Shown piece after piece: positions 56,457-64,000 of a stretch of 64,000 bases of DNA. Each line of letters starts with the position of its first letter. The first letter of the stretch is position 1. The translations under genes were made by a program, and so were the position numbers. The notes beneath the pieces were generated by a model that saw only the letters and a program-made list of their open reading frames with translations, had not been told where the DNA came from and searched no databases. The DNA comes from an uncultured Roseobacter sp. (GTDB lineage Bacteria > Pseudomonadota > Alphaproteobacteria > Rhodobacterales > Rhodobacteraceae): positions 1-64,000 of the forward strand of contig CANMWT010000001.1 of assembly GCA_947501635.1 (NCBI GenBank). Reading direction: 5' to 3'.

Positions 56457-57539
56457 ATGAAAAAATTCTTGATGAGCACCGCGGTGATCGCTTTGGCGGC
56501 GACCGCGGCCGGGGCTGACACCGTCCGGGTCTACAACTGGTCGGACTATATCGACGAAGATCTTTTGGCTAAGTTCGAGGCTGAAACCGGTCTGGAGCTG
56601 ATCTACGACGTATTCGACAGCAACGAAGTGCTGGAAACCAAGATGCTTGCCGGTGGTTCGGGGTACGATGTGGTTGTGCCCTCGGGTACTTTCCTGCAGC
56701 GTCAGATCACTGCGGGCGCTTTCCAGAAGCTGGACATGTCGCAACTGCCGAACATTGAAAACATGTGGGACGTTGTGTCGAGCCGGACAGAGCAATACGA
56801 CCCCGGCAACGAATACTCCATCAACTATATGTGGGGCACGACTGGCATTGGTGTGAATGTGCCGAAGGTTCAGGAAATCCTTGGGACAGACGCGCCGATC
56901 CAAAGTTGGGACCTCGTGTTCAAGCCTGAGAATATGGAAAAGCTGGCCGAGTGTGGCGTGCATTTCCTTGATGCCCCTGCCGAGATGATCCCAGCGGCGT
57001 TGAACTATCTTGGCGCGGATCCCGACAGCCATGACCCTGACGTGATTGCAACGGCAGAGCCGCTTTTTATGGCGATCCGCCCGCATATCCAGAAGTTCCA
57101 CTCTTCCGAATACATCAACGCACTGGCGAACGGGGATATCTGTGTCGCAGTGGGCTGGTCCGGTGACATTTTGCAAGCCCGTGACCGCGCTGCAGAAGCC
57201 GACAACGGGGTCGAGATCGCTTATCATGCGCCAAATGAAGGCGCACAAATGTGGTTTGACCAGATGGCGATCCCTGCGGATGCTCCGAACCCTGCCGGCG
57301 CGCATGTGTTCTTGAACTTCATCATGGATGCGCAGAACATGGCGCAGGCGTCGAACTACGTCTATTACGCCAATGGCAACGCGGCCTCCAAAGAGTTTCT
57401 GGTTGAGGATGTGATCGGTGATACGGCCATCTACCCTGATGAAGCCACCTTGGAAAACCTCTTCACAACAACACCATACCCAGCAAAAGTGCAGCGGGTA
57501 GTGACCCGCATGTGGACCAAGATCAAATCCGGCACCTGA
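56457..57539 (+). CDS. potF: Putrescine-type ABC transporter periplasmic binding protein
   Basis: 360 residues from ATG 56457, GGGAG upstream. Signal peptide MKKFLMSTAVIALAATAAGA, then ADTVRVYNWSDYIDEDLL, the PotF/SpuD opening with the substrate-contacting Trp and Ser-Asp-Tyr. YDVFDSNEVLETKMLAGGSG, GYDVVVPSGTFLQRQI and SINYMWGTTGIGVN complete the pattern. Mature length matches PotF. A strong hairpin with six T follows the stop, probably raising its level over the channel subunits. Confidence 0.93.
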   Translation: MKKFLMSTAVIALAATAAGADTVRVYNWSDYIDEDLLAKFEAETGLELIYDVFDSNEVLETKMLAGGSGYDVVVPSGTFLQRQITAGAFQKLDMSQLPNIENMWDVVSSRTEQYDPGNEYSINYMWGTTGIGVNVPKVQEILGTDAPIQSWDLVFKPENMEKLAECGVHFLDAPAEMIPAALNYLGADPDSHDPDVIATAEPLFMAIRPHIQKFHSSEYINALANGDICVAVGWSGDILQARDRAAEADNGVEIAYHAPNEGAQMWFDQMAIPADAPNPAGAHVFLNFIMDAQNMAQASNYVYYANGNAASKEFLVEDVIGDTAIYPDEATLENLFTTTPYPAKVQRVVTRMWTKIKSGT

Positions 57540-57555
57540 TGCTTTGAACATGACA

Positions 57556-57583
57556 GGCGGCGCCCAACGGCGCCGCCTTTTTT
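57556..57583 (+). terminator. Strong intrinsic terminator-like hairpin between potF and potG
   Basis: Nine-pair stem GGCGGCGCC (57556-57564) and GGCGCCGCC (57569-57577) with a CAAC loop and six T (57578-57583). It is a complete rho-independent terminator inside the potFGHI unit, 16 bases after the potF stop, so readthrough must be partial or a second promoter must serve potG. Confidence 0.85.
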
Positions 57584-57622
57584 CGAGAGTTGCCCGGCTA
57601 CCGGGCGCATAAAGGACATGAC

Positions 57623-58750
57623 GTGAACCAGTCCGTCTTTGCACCGTGGGACGATCCGACCCAAAAGCCTCTGATCCGCTTCAAGAATGTTACCAAGCGG
57701 TTTGGTGATTTCACAGCGATCGATGATCTGAGCCTCGATATCTTTGAACAGGAATTCTTTGCGCTGCTGGGTCCGTCCGGCTGCGGCAAGACCACGATGA
57801 TGCGCATGCTTGCCGGTTTTGAAACCCCGACATCAGGTGTCATTGAATTGGCAGAGCAGGATATTGCCCCGATCCCGCCCAACAAACGGGCGGTGAACAT
57901 GATGTTCCAGTCCTACGCGCTTTTCCCGCATCTCAGCGTGTATGAGAATATCGCCTTTGGCTTGCGCCGCGACAACATGCCAAAAGCTGATCTGGATGCG
58001 CGTGTGGCAGAGATGCTCAAGCTGACGCGGCTGGAAAAATTCGCGGGCCGTAAACCGCATCAGATCTCCGGTGGTCAAAGGCAGCGTGTTGCGCTGGCCC
58101 GCAGCCTGGCCAAAGCGCCGAAACTCCTGTTGCTGGACGAACCGCTGGGTGCGTTGGACGCCAAGCTGCGGCAGGCCACACAGTTTGAACTGATGGATAT
58201 TCAGGAAAAGACCGGAACGACCTTTGTGATCGTCACACACGATCAGGAAGAAGCGATGACTGTTGCCAGCCGTGTAGCCGTGATGGACGAAGGCCGGATC
58301 ATGCAGGTCGAGACGCCAGAGCGGATTTACGAGGCGCCAAACAGTCTCTACGTCGCGGATTTCATCGGTGAAGTGAATATCATCCCCTGCACGCTGCGCC
58401 AAACGGGAGAGGATCGTTTTGCGCTTGACTGGCTGGAGGGGCAGGCCCCGTTCACAGCGATCTCGAACCGCTCATTCTCGGACGGGCAGGCCGGACACCT
58501 GGCCCTGCGCCCCGAGAAAGTATCAATCAGCGCGGAACGCCCCGCAGATGCACAGAACACCGTGCAAGGCAAAATTCTGGACATCGCTTATCTGGGGAAC
58601 TTGTCGACCTATCACGTCGAGATACCGGGGGGACGCATTATCAAGGCGCAGACGGCGAACACACGGCGGATTTCGCGCCGTAGCTATACGTGGGAAGACA
58701 CCGTTTGGCTGAGTTGGACGCCTACCGCCGGTGTGTTGCTGGAGCAATGA
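57623..58750 (+). CDS. potG: Putrescine-type ABC transporter ATPase
   Basis: 375 residues from a GTG at 57623 with AAAGGA upstream (the nearby ATG at 57618 is out of frame). Walker A GPSGCGKT (50-57), signature ISGGQRQRVALARSL, Walker B LLLLDEPLGALDAKLRQ, and TOBE domain from about residue 290. It energises PotHI. Followed by potH after 37 bases. Confidence 0.93.
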   Translation: MNQSVFAPWDDPTQKPLIRFKNVTKRFGDFTAIDDLSLDIFEQEFFALLGPSGCGKTTMMRMLAGFETPTSGVIELAEQDIAPIPPNKRAVNMMFQSYALFPHLSVYENIAFGLRRDNMPKADLDARVAEMLKLTRLEKFAGRKPHQISGGQRQRVALARSLAKAPKLLLLDEPLGALDAKLRQATQFELMDIQEKTGTTFVIVTHDQEEAMTVASRVAVMDEGRIMQVETPERIYEAPNSLYVADFIGEVNIIPCTLRQTGEDRFALDWLEGQAPFTAISNRSFSDGQAGHLALRPEKVSISAERPADAQNTVQGKILDIAYLGNLSTYHVEIPGGRIIKAQTANTRRISRRSYTWEDTVWLSWTPTAGVLLEQ

Positions 58751-58787
58751 CGACTGTTGGGCATAACACGGACGGGACTGCCGTCTG

Positions 58788-59663
58788 ATGCAAAGGTTTA
58801 TCCTCATAGCAGTGCCTTACGCGTGGCTTTTGGCGCTGTTTTTGGTGCCCTTTGTCATTGTCTTCAAAATATCGCTTTCCGACATCGCGCTGGCCATTCC
58901 GCCTTATACGCCGACGCTGAAAGATGGGTTTGCAGCCTTCGTTGCAGGCCTCGATTTCGAGAATTTCGCCTTTCTGGCGTCGGACGACCTATATTGGAAG
59001 GCCTATCTGAGTTCGCTGCAGATCGCCATTCTGTCGACATTTATGACGCTATGTGTTGGCTATCCGATTGCTTATGCAATGGCGCGCGCGCCCGAGGAAT
59101 GGCGTCCAACACTTATGATGCTTGTCATTCTGCCGTTCTGGACCTCGTTTCTGATCCGCGTTTATGCATGGATCGGCATTCTTAGTTCAGAAGGATTTCT
59201 GAACCAGTTCCTGCTTTGGACAGGGATCATCAACGACCCGTTGACCATCCTCAACACCAATGCCGCCGTTTATATTGGTATCGTCTACACGTATTTGCCG
59301 TTCATGATCTTGCCGATCTACGCCGCGCTCGATCGGCTTGATGGCTCCCTGATCGAAGCGGCGGAAGACCTAGGGTGTTCGCGCCTTCAGGCGTTCTGGC
59401 TGGTGACCATTCCTCTTTCCAGGAATGGCATCATCGCCGGGTGCTTTCTGGTCTTTATCCCGGCCTTGGGCGAGTTTGTTATTCCATCGCTCTTGGGGGG
59501 CTCTGAGACACTGATGATCGGCAAGGTGCTCTGGGAGGAATTCTTTAACAACCGTGACTGGCCGGTGGCCAGCGCAGTGGCCGTTATTCTGTTGCTGATC
59601 CTGATTGTGCCGATTGTCCTGTTCCAACGGAACCAGCAGCGGCAGGCAGAGGAAGAGACATGA
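58788..59663 (+). CDS. potH: Putrescine-type ABC transporter permease
   Basis: 291 residues, normal size for PotH. About six spans starting with LIAVPYAWLLALFLVPFVIVFKISL. The EAA loop is IEAAEDLGCSRLQAFWLVTI. YPIAYAMARAPEEWRP and WTSFLIRVYAWIGIL are conserved permease segments. The stop overlaps the potI start by four bases (ATGA). Contrast this standard PotH with the loop-expanded permease of the minus-strand system. Confidence 0.93.
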   Translation: MQRFILIAVPYAWLLALFLVPFVIVFKISLSDIALAIPPYTPTLKDGFAAFVAGLDFENFAFLASDDLYWKAYLSSLQIAILSTFMTLCVGYPIAYAMARAPEEWRPTLMMLVILPFWTSFLIRVYAWIGILSSEGFLNQFLLWTGIINDPLTILNTNAAVYIGIVYTYLPFMILPIYAALDRLDGSLIEAAEDLGCSRLQAFWLVTIPLSRNGIIAGCFLVFIPALGEFVIPSLLGGSETLMIGKVLWEEFFNNRDWPVASAVAVILLLILIVPIVLFQRNQQRQAEEET

Positions 59664-60475
59664 TGCGGCTCAGCTGGTTCAATGTGACATCGCTGACGCT
59701 GGGCTTTGCGTTTTTGTACCTGCCTATGCTGATCCTGATCATTTATTCATTCAACGAGAGCAAACTGGTAACTGTCTGGGCCGGGTTTTCGACCAAGTGG
59801 TACGGCGAGCTTTTGCAAAACGAAGCCTTCCTCGAGGCGGCGTGGGTCACCTTGAAGGTGGCCGTGTTGTCGTCGACATTTGCAACTGTACTGGGAACGA
59901 TGGCGGCCTATGTTCTGGTGCGCGGCGGCCGGTTCATGGGCCGGACGCTGTTTTCCGGCATGATTTACGCGCCTCTGGTCATGCCCGAAGTCATCACCGG
60001 CCTGTCGCTTTTGCTGCTCTTTATCGGAATCGGGCTGGACCGTGGGGTGCTTACCATCGTGTTGGCGCATACGACCTTTTCGATGTGTTTTGTCTCTGTC
60101 GTGGTGTCATCGCGGCTGCTGACATTCGACAGGTCGCTGGAAGAGGCCGCTTTGGACCTTGGGTGTTCGTCGTTTGAGGCCTTCCGTCTTGTGACGCTTC
60201 CGATCATCGCGCCTGCCGTGATATCGGGCTGGCTGCTGGCCTTTACGCTCAGCCTAGATGATCTTGTCATCGCCTCTTTTACCGCCGGCCCCGCAGCCAC
60301 CACATTGCCGATCAAGATCTTCTCTGCCGTTCGTCTGGGCGTTTCACCTGAGATCAACGCGCTTTCCACGATTATGATCGGGATTGTAACGGTGGGTGTG
60401 ATTACGGCATCGATCGCCTCAAAGCGAAATGTGCTGCGGCAACAGAACGAAGAACGCGCCGCGGCCCAAAGCTGA
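59660..60475 (+). CDS. potI: Putrescine-type ABC transporter permease
   Basis: 271 residues. Spans begin TLGFAFLYLPMLILIIYSFNES, a PotI/PotC-type start, and the EAA loop is LEEAALDLGCSSFEAFRLVTL. SLDDLVIASFTAGPAATTLPI is the usual C-terminal substrate-channel segment. The stop shares one base with the start of the oxidoreductase gene, tying import to oxidation of the substrate. Confidence 0.93.
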   Translation: MMRLSWFNVTSLTLGFAFLYLPMLILIIYSFNESKLVTVWAGFSTKWYGELLQNEAFLEAAWVTLKVAVLSSTFATVLGTMAAYVLVRGGRFMGRTLFSGMIYAPLVMPEVITGLSLLLLFIGIGLDRGVLTIVLAHTTFSMCFVSVVVSSRLLTFDRSLEEAALDLGCSSFEAFRLVTLPIIAPAVISGWLLAFTLSLDDLVIASFTAGPAATTLPIKIFSAVRLGVSPEINALSTIMIGIVTVGVITASIASKRNVLRQQNEERAAAQS

Positions 60476-61806
60476 TGCGTCGGATATTCGACAGTTACGC
60501 CTATGGCGAGGGTCCCCGGACGGGGTGCTGGTGGGATGAGACATGCGACGTACCATCGGGCATCGCACTGTCTGCGGACATCACTTGCGATGTAGCTGTT
60601 ATCGGTGGTGGATTTACCGGCCTTTCGGCGGCGCGGCGGCTTGCGCAGGCGGGGGTATCGGTTGCTTTGTTCGAAGCTGAATCCCTCGGCTGGGGAGCGT
60701 CGGGGCGCAATGGAGGGTTTTGCTGTCTGGGAGGCGGGATCGCGACCGATGCTGCATTGGATGCGCGCTATTCGAAAGAACAGCGGCTTGCCTTTCGCGG
60801 CGCCGAGAAGGCGGCGGTGGATCACGTTGAGGCGACAATCAACGCGCTGGGGCTAGATGTCGACAGGCATTCGGTCGGGGAGACCGTTTTGGCGCACCGG
60901 CCCAAAGACATGACCCTGCTGCGCCGCAGCGTGGACAGCATCGCAGAGAACTACGGGGTCACGCCGGAACTTATCGAAAAGGCTGATCTGATAGATCGCG
61001 GTTTCGGTGGCGCGCAGTTCTTCGGTGGCCTTACAATTCCCGTGGGCTTTGGCGTGAATCCCCGAAAATACCTTGCGGGTCTTGCCGCCGCGGCGCTCGA
61101 TCAAGGGGTGTCGATCTATGAGGGCGCTGCGGTCCGCAAGATTGCGCGCAAAGGTCAAAAGCACGTTCTGACTGTGGCACAGAGCGCGGTTGAGGCAAGC
61201 CATCTCATCCTGGCGACTAACGGCTATACGTCTGAGGATGTGCCGGAATGGATGGCCGGTCGTTATATGCCGGGCCAATCCACGGTGCTTGTCACGCGCC
61301 CGCTGACCGAGACGGAGATCGAGACGCAGGGCTGGACGACGGCGCAGATGAGTTACGACACCCGAAAATTGCTGCATTATTTTCGGCTGATGCCGGATCG
61401 CCGTTTTTTGTTCGGAATGCGCGGTGCCCTGCGGACCGGCGCCGTTGCCGAAGCGGCCGCACGCCAAAAGACCCGTGTCGATTTCGAGAGGATGTTCCCC
61501 GCGTGGGCCCATGTAGAAAGTAGCAACAGCTGGTCCGGATTTGTTGGCCTTGCGCGCAACAAGCTGCCCTTTGTGGGTCGCGTTCCGGGGTATGCGTCGG
61601 TCTGGACCGCCATGTGTTATCACGGCAATGGCGTCGCAATGGGTAGCTTTGCAGGGACGCAGGTGGCCGAGCTGGTGTTGGGCCTGCCGGCCGAAGGCTG
61701 CCCTGAGGTGATGAGGAACGCTTTGGCGCGTTTCCCATTCGGCTCTGCAAGACGCGTTGTTATGCCGCCTCTCTATGCGAAGTTTATGGCGCAAGACTAT
61801 TTCTGA
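60475..61806 (+). CDS. FAD-dependent amine oxidoreductase (PuuB/DAO family)
   Basis: 443 residues. N-terminal FAD motif CDVAVIGGGFTGLSAARRLA, then LGWGASGRNGGFCCLGGG (the GASGRNGG flavin loop of PuuB-like enzymes). FFGGLTIPVGFGVNPRKYL and SGFVGLARNKLPFVGRV lie in the substrate domain. PuuB oxidises gamma-glutamyl-putrescine, but no puuA or puuC is present here, so the true substrate may be putrescine itself or another amine (inference). Last gene of the potFGHI unit, overlapping potI by one base. Confidence 0.87.
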   Translation: MRRIFDSYAYGEGPRTGCWWDETCDVPSGIALSADITCDVAVIGGGFTGLSAARRLAQAGVSVALFEAESLGWGASGRNGGFCCLGGGIATDAALDARYSKEQRLAFRGAEKAAVDHVEATINALGLDVDRHSVGETVLAHRPKDMTLLRRSVDSIAENYGVTPELIEKADLIDRGFGGAQFFGGLTIPVGFGVNPRKYLAGLAAAALDQGVSIYEGAAVRKIARKGQKHVLTVAQSAVEASHLILATNGYTSEDVPEWMAGRYMPGQSTVLVTRPLTETEIETQGWTTAQMSYDTRKLLHYFRLMPDRRFLFGMRGALRTGAVAEAAARQKTRVDFERMFPAWAHVESSNSWSGFVGLARNKLPFVGRVPGYASVWTAMCYHGNGVAMGSFAGTQVAELVLGLPAEGCPEVMRNALARFPFGSARRVVMPPLYAKFMAQDYF

Positions 61807-61826
61807 CACTGGCCTTCGCGGAGGGA

Positions 61827-62498
61827 TCACAAGGACGGGTCGCGCAGTGCGATGACCTGATCGGCTGTGACAGTCTCTCCGCCCGCCAGAACGAAAACCG
61901 TTTCCACGCCCTGACGCCGCGCTTCGGTAATGGGTGCGAAGGTTTCTGCAGGTGATATGCCCAGCGATTGCCCGACCGCCATGCTTTCCACAGCAAATCG
62001 ATAGATGCCGTCGGGCAGGGGCGCGCCGAGATCAGACAATCCTTGCCATTCATATGGCGCAGTGCCCACGGGTATTTGTTCGCGCTGGATTTCCGCTCCG
62101 TCGGCGTTGTACGCGATCAGGACGGCTTCATCGGCGCCGGGCTCTGTTCGCGGTAGCACCGTAATTGGGCTGCCGTCATATGAAACGGCGACCGTCGTAC
62201 GGGCCTCCATGCCAATCCAACCTGCCAACTGCCCGAAAGAGCCCGCGCCCATTTGCGCCCCCAGATCCGCCAGCAGGTCGTTTGACAGAACCTGTTGTTC
62301 GACCATCGAAAACTGGGCCAGTTGTGCTGCGTACTCAGAGGAATCTATCGGTTCCAAAGGATCCTGATACTTTGCTTGAGCCGTCAGCATTTGAAGGAAG
62401 GTTTCAAAATCAGATGCCAGTGCCGCCGCTGTTTCAGTGCGCGCGGCACTGTTTGCCGCTGTGGCTGGTGCCGCATTTTGCGTGGTCAGAATATCCAT
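61827..62498 (-). CDS. flgD: Flagellar hook-assembly capping protein
   Basis: 223 residues. The N-terminal FlgD signature is FETFLQMLTAQAKYQDPLEP followed by SSEYAAQLAQFSMVEQQ. A FlgD Tudor/Ig-like C-terminal half has GADEAVLIAYNADGAEI and PLPDGIYRFAVES. It caps the growing hook and is shed when the hook is complete. It follows fliK by nine bases on the same strand, so the two form an operon, presumably continuing a flagellar cluster beyond 64 kb. Confidence 0.92.
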   Translation of the reverse strand: MDILTTQNAAPATAANSAARTETAAALASDFETFLQMLTAQAKYQDPLEPIDSSEYAAQLAQFSMVEQQVLSNDLLADLGAQMGAGSFGQLAGWIGMEARTTVAVSYDGSPITVLPRTEPGADEAVLIAYNADGAEIQREQIPVGTAPYEWQGLSDLGAPLPDGIYRFAVESMAVGQSLGISPAETFAPITEARRQGVETVFVLAGGETVTADQVIALRDPSL

Positions 62499-62507
62499 AT
62501 GAGTCCC

Positions 62508-63956
62508 CTATAGTCTGATGTCTATGCCAGTGCTCACAGCAACAGGAGGCACCAGTGCGGTTGAAGCGTCGGCTTCGTCTTGTTCGATCGTCAGAGTGGC
62601 CGTGGGCTGCGCCTGTTCCGTTTCATCCGAAAAATTGTGCTGCGTTTCGCCCTGAGAGAAGGCAAAATTGATGTCGCTGTAACCGATAAGCTCAAAGTCG
62701 CGCGCCAATTGGTCGATGTTTCGCCGCATCAGGTCCAGTGTTTCAGGACGTTCAACAATGACGCTGACGGTAATGCCAGCCTCGGCTGCAGAAATACTCA
62801 TGCGTACACGGCCCAACTCTTTCGGATTGAGTGAGATTTCGACAGGTCGGTCAGGCTGCCGCTGCAACGCTTCTGCCATTTGTCGCGCGATCAGTACCGG
62901 TGTCTCTGCGCGCTGTAGGATGTTTAGAGTAACGTTTTGCCCACTATGCTGCGGACCACGCGCATCGAAGGGGAGAGCAGCTTCCATGTCCTCGACGGCG
63001 GGGATGGTCAGAATACTGGGCTTGTCCTGAGATCCGAGTGACACCTGCTGTGCCACCGGCAGTGCCGGTGAAAAGATATGTGCCGCTGCATTTGTTGTGC
63101 GCGCGCGCGGCGCGGCTATGTCGGGAGGTGCTGTTGGCTCTGACCTCTGAGTTCTCTGTTCCGCCTTGTTCTTCGCGTCCGCAATGACCGTTTGGGGTGT
63201 TTGAATTGCTACGCCCGACGCTGCAGTCATCGCAACTGACACTGACGATGTCGCGCCTGATTGGGGGTCGAGCTTAGCCACTTGCACGTCTTTGCCGCGC
63301 GAGAGAAGGTCTTTCTCGACACCGGTTTGCGGAGAGTTCTGCAGCCCTGCTGTGCGCGCTGCAGTGTTTTCTAACGCTTTTGTTCTGACGACCGTCTCAG
63401 CCGTAGACAACTTTTGTGCTGGTTTGTTTTCTTTAGCACCCGCGTCTATCGGACCCGTGGCCGCAGTTGTCTTAGGCAAGCCCATAGCCGAAGGCGCCGC
63501 GTCACCGGCCGGTTTGAGACTGTTTGGCCGGACACTTTTTGTAAAGCTCGATGGCTGAATGGCATCGGCGCGGAGACTGGCACTTGCATCGCTGTCTTTC
63601 GCATCAGAACCTGTCGGCGCCGGGGCATTCGGGGCGTCAAATGACAGGCCCAAATCACGCGGTGGCGTATCTGTGGTGAGGTTTTCTTCGGGTGGTTCTG
63701 GATTGAGATCGGTAGTTTCCACCACGTCAGTACCCGGTGACGCTTTGGCAGACTTTGCATCTTCGCCATCTGTAGACGCTTTGGCGCTGGCAACGGTGTC
63801 ATCACCATCTTCCTGCTCCGGTACTGCGTCTTTGTATTCATCCTCAAATCCAGCCGAATCCGCCTTAGCACTTTTGCTTTGGGCATCAGGAGTTTCTTCG
63901 CTGGTTTTCTGACGCGCCGACTGTGCCGGAGACAGCGGCATTGGCATTTCAAGCAT
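62508..63956 (-). CDS. fliK: Flagellar hook-length control protein
   Basis: 482 residues from ATG 63956 (CGGAGG with a five-base spacer). An eight-codon longer frame to 63980 lacks such a site. Most of the chain is low-complexity, rich in Ala, Ser, Thr, Asp and Pro, acting as a ruler. The C-terminal Flg_hook domain is visible near residues 355-440 (VEISLNPKELGRVRMSISAA, VSVIVERPETLDLMRRNIDQ). FliK sets hook length and switches the export gate from hook to filament substrates. Confidence 0.88.
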   Translation of the reverse strand: MLEMPMPLSPAQSARQKTSEETPDAQSKSAKADSAGFEDEYKDAVPEQEDGDDTVASAKASTDGEDAKSAKASPGTDVVETTDLNPEPPEENLTTDTPPRDLGLSFDAPNAPAPTGSDAKDSDASASLRADAIQPSSFTKSVRPNSLKPAGDAAPSAMGLPKTTAATGPIDAGAKENKPAQKLSTAETVVRTKALENTAARTAGLQNSPQTGVEKDLLSRGKDVQVAKLDPQSGATSSVSVAMTAASGVAIQTPQTVIADAKNKAEQRTQRSEPTAPPDIAAPRARTTNAAAHIFSPALPVAQQVSLGSQDKPSILTIPAVEDMEAALPFDARGPQHSGQNVTLNILQRAETPVLIARQMAEALQRQPDRPVEISLNPKELGRVRMSISAAEAGITVSVIVERPETLDLMRRNIDQLARDFELIGYSDINFAFSQGETQHNFSDETEQAQPTATLTIEQDEADASTALVPPVAVSTGIDIRL

Positions 63957-64000
63957 AGGAACCTCCGGGAGTTCTTCCACGATTTAGACGCGTTATGACA

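Noticed and set aside
60475-61806. Calling the oxidoreductase PuuB outright
   Set aside because: The flavin loop fits PuuB, but no puuA/puuC/puuD accompany it, and related DAO-family enzymes share the motif.

Overview
The window looks like chromosomal DNA of a marine alphaproteobacterium of the Roseobacter group (Rhodobacteraceae). The basis is gene content and protein style: a dnaA-dnaN-recF-gyrB replication block beside rpsT, enoyl-CoA hydratase, mutM, ubiE and ubiB; a serB/serC/serA block; a Rhodobacterales-type FlgD/FliK pair; and short intergenic repeats ending in a GGATATTT-like core, which I know from this family. This is recognition from memory. No database search was run. I saw no phage, transposon, integron, CRISPR array, rRNA or tRNA gene.

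Layout. 1-6.2 kb: tail of an RTX-type secreted protein, then a cell-surface polysaccharide locus (sulfotransferase, RgpF-like protein, KpsM/KpsT ABC exporter, KpsE-type chain protein, GT2 glycosyltransferase). 6.5-11.4 kb: respiratory D-lactate dehydrogenase, a lipoprotein, an outer-membrane barrel protein, a methyltransferase, and a decayed HupE/UreJ fragment. 11.5-24.3 kb: gyrB, a LysE exporter, recF, dnaN, dnaA, rpsT, a META-domain protein, enoyl-CoA hydratase, mutM and a small membrane protein on the minus strand, then ubiE-ubiB on the plus strand. 24.4-29.3 kb: thiolase, then an XRE-cupin regulator with kbl-tdh (threonine to glycine plus acetyl-CoA) and a PPP-family phosphatase. 29.4-33.3 kb: serine biosynthesis (serA, serC, and divergent serB), with a serC-motif RNA candidate in the serC leader.

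33.3-48.4 kb is mixed housekeeping: asparaginase, IalB-like and GFA proteins, rlmN, a DsbA-like protein, a LOG protein, dapD, two uncharacterised proteins, a Hint-domain protein, dapE, a DUF2064 protein, rnr, and an MltB-type transglycosylase. Four convergent gene pairs here and at tdh overlap by exactly four bases through reciprocal stop codons.

48.0-61.8 kb is a polyamine-type island. A minus-strand ABC importer (ATPase, binding protein, two permeases, plus DUF1330 and DUF1311 proteins) sits back to back with a plus-strand potFGHI importer. Between and after them are a class III aminotransferase, a GntR regulator and a PuuB-like amine oxidoreductase. A shared motif in front of three of these transcription units suggests common GntR control (inference). 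61.8-64 kb: the start of a flagellar locus (flgD, fliK).

Most of the window is conventional. The parts most worth a second look are the 16-bp operator triplet around the XRE gene and kbl, Tdh without its structural-zinc cysteines, the GntR motif triplet, the PotB-like permease with a roughly 265-residue external loop, and the four-base convergent stop overlaps.
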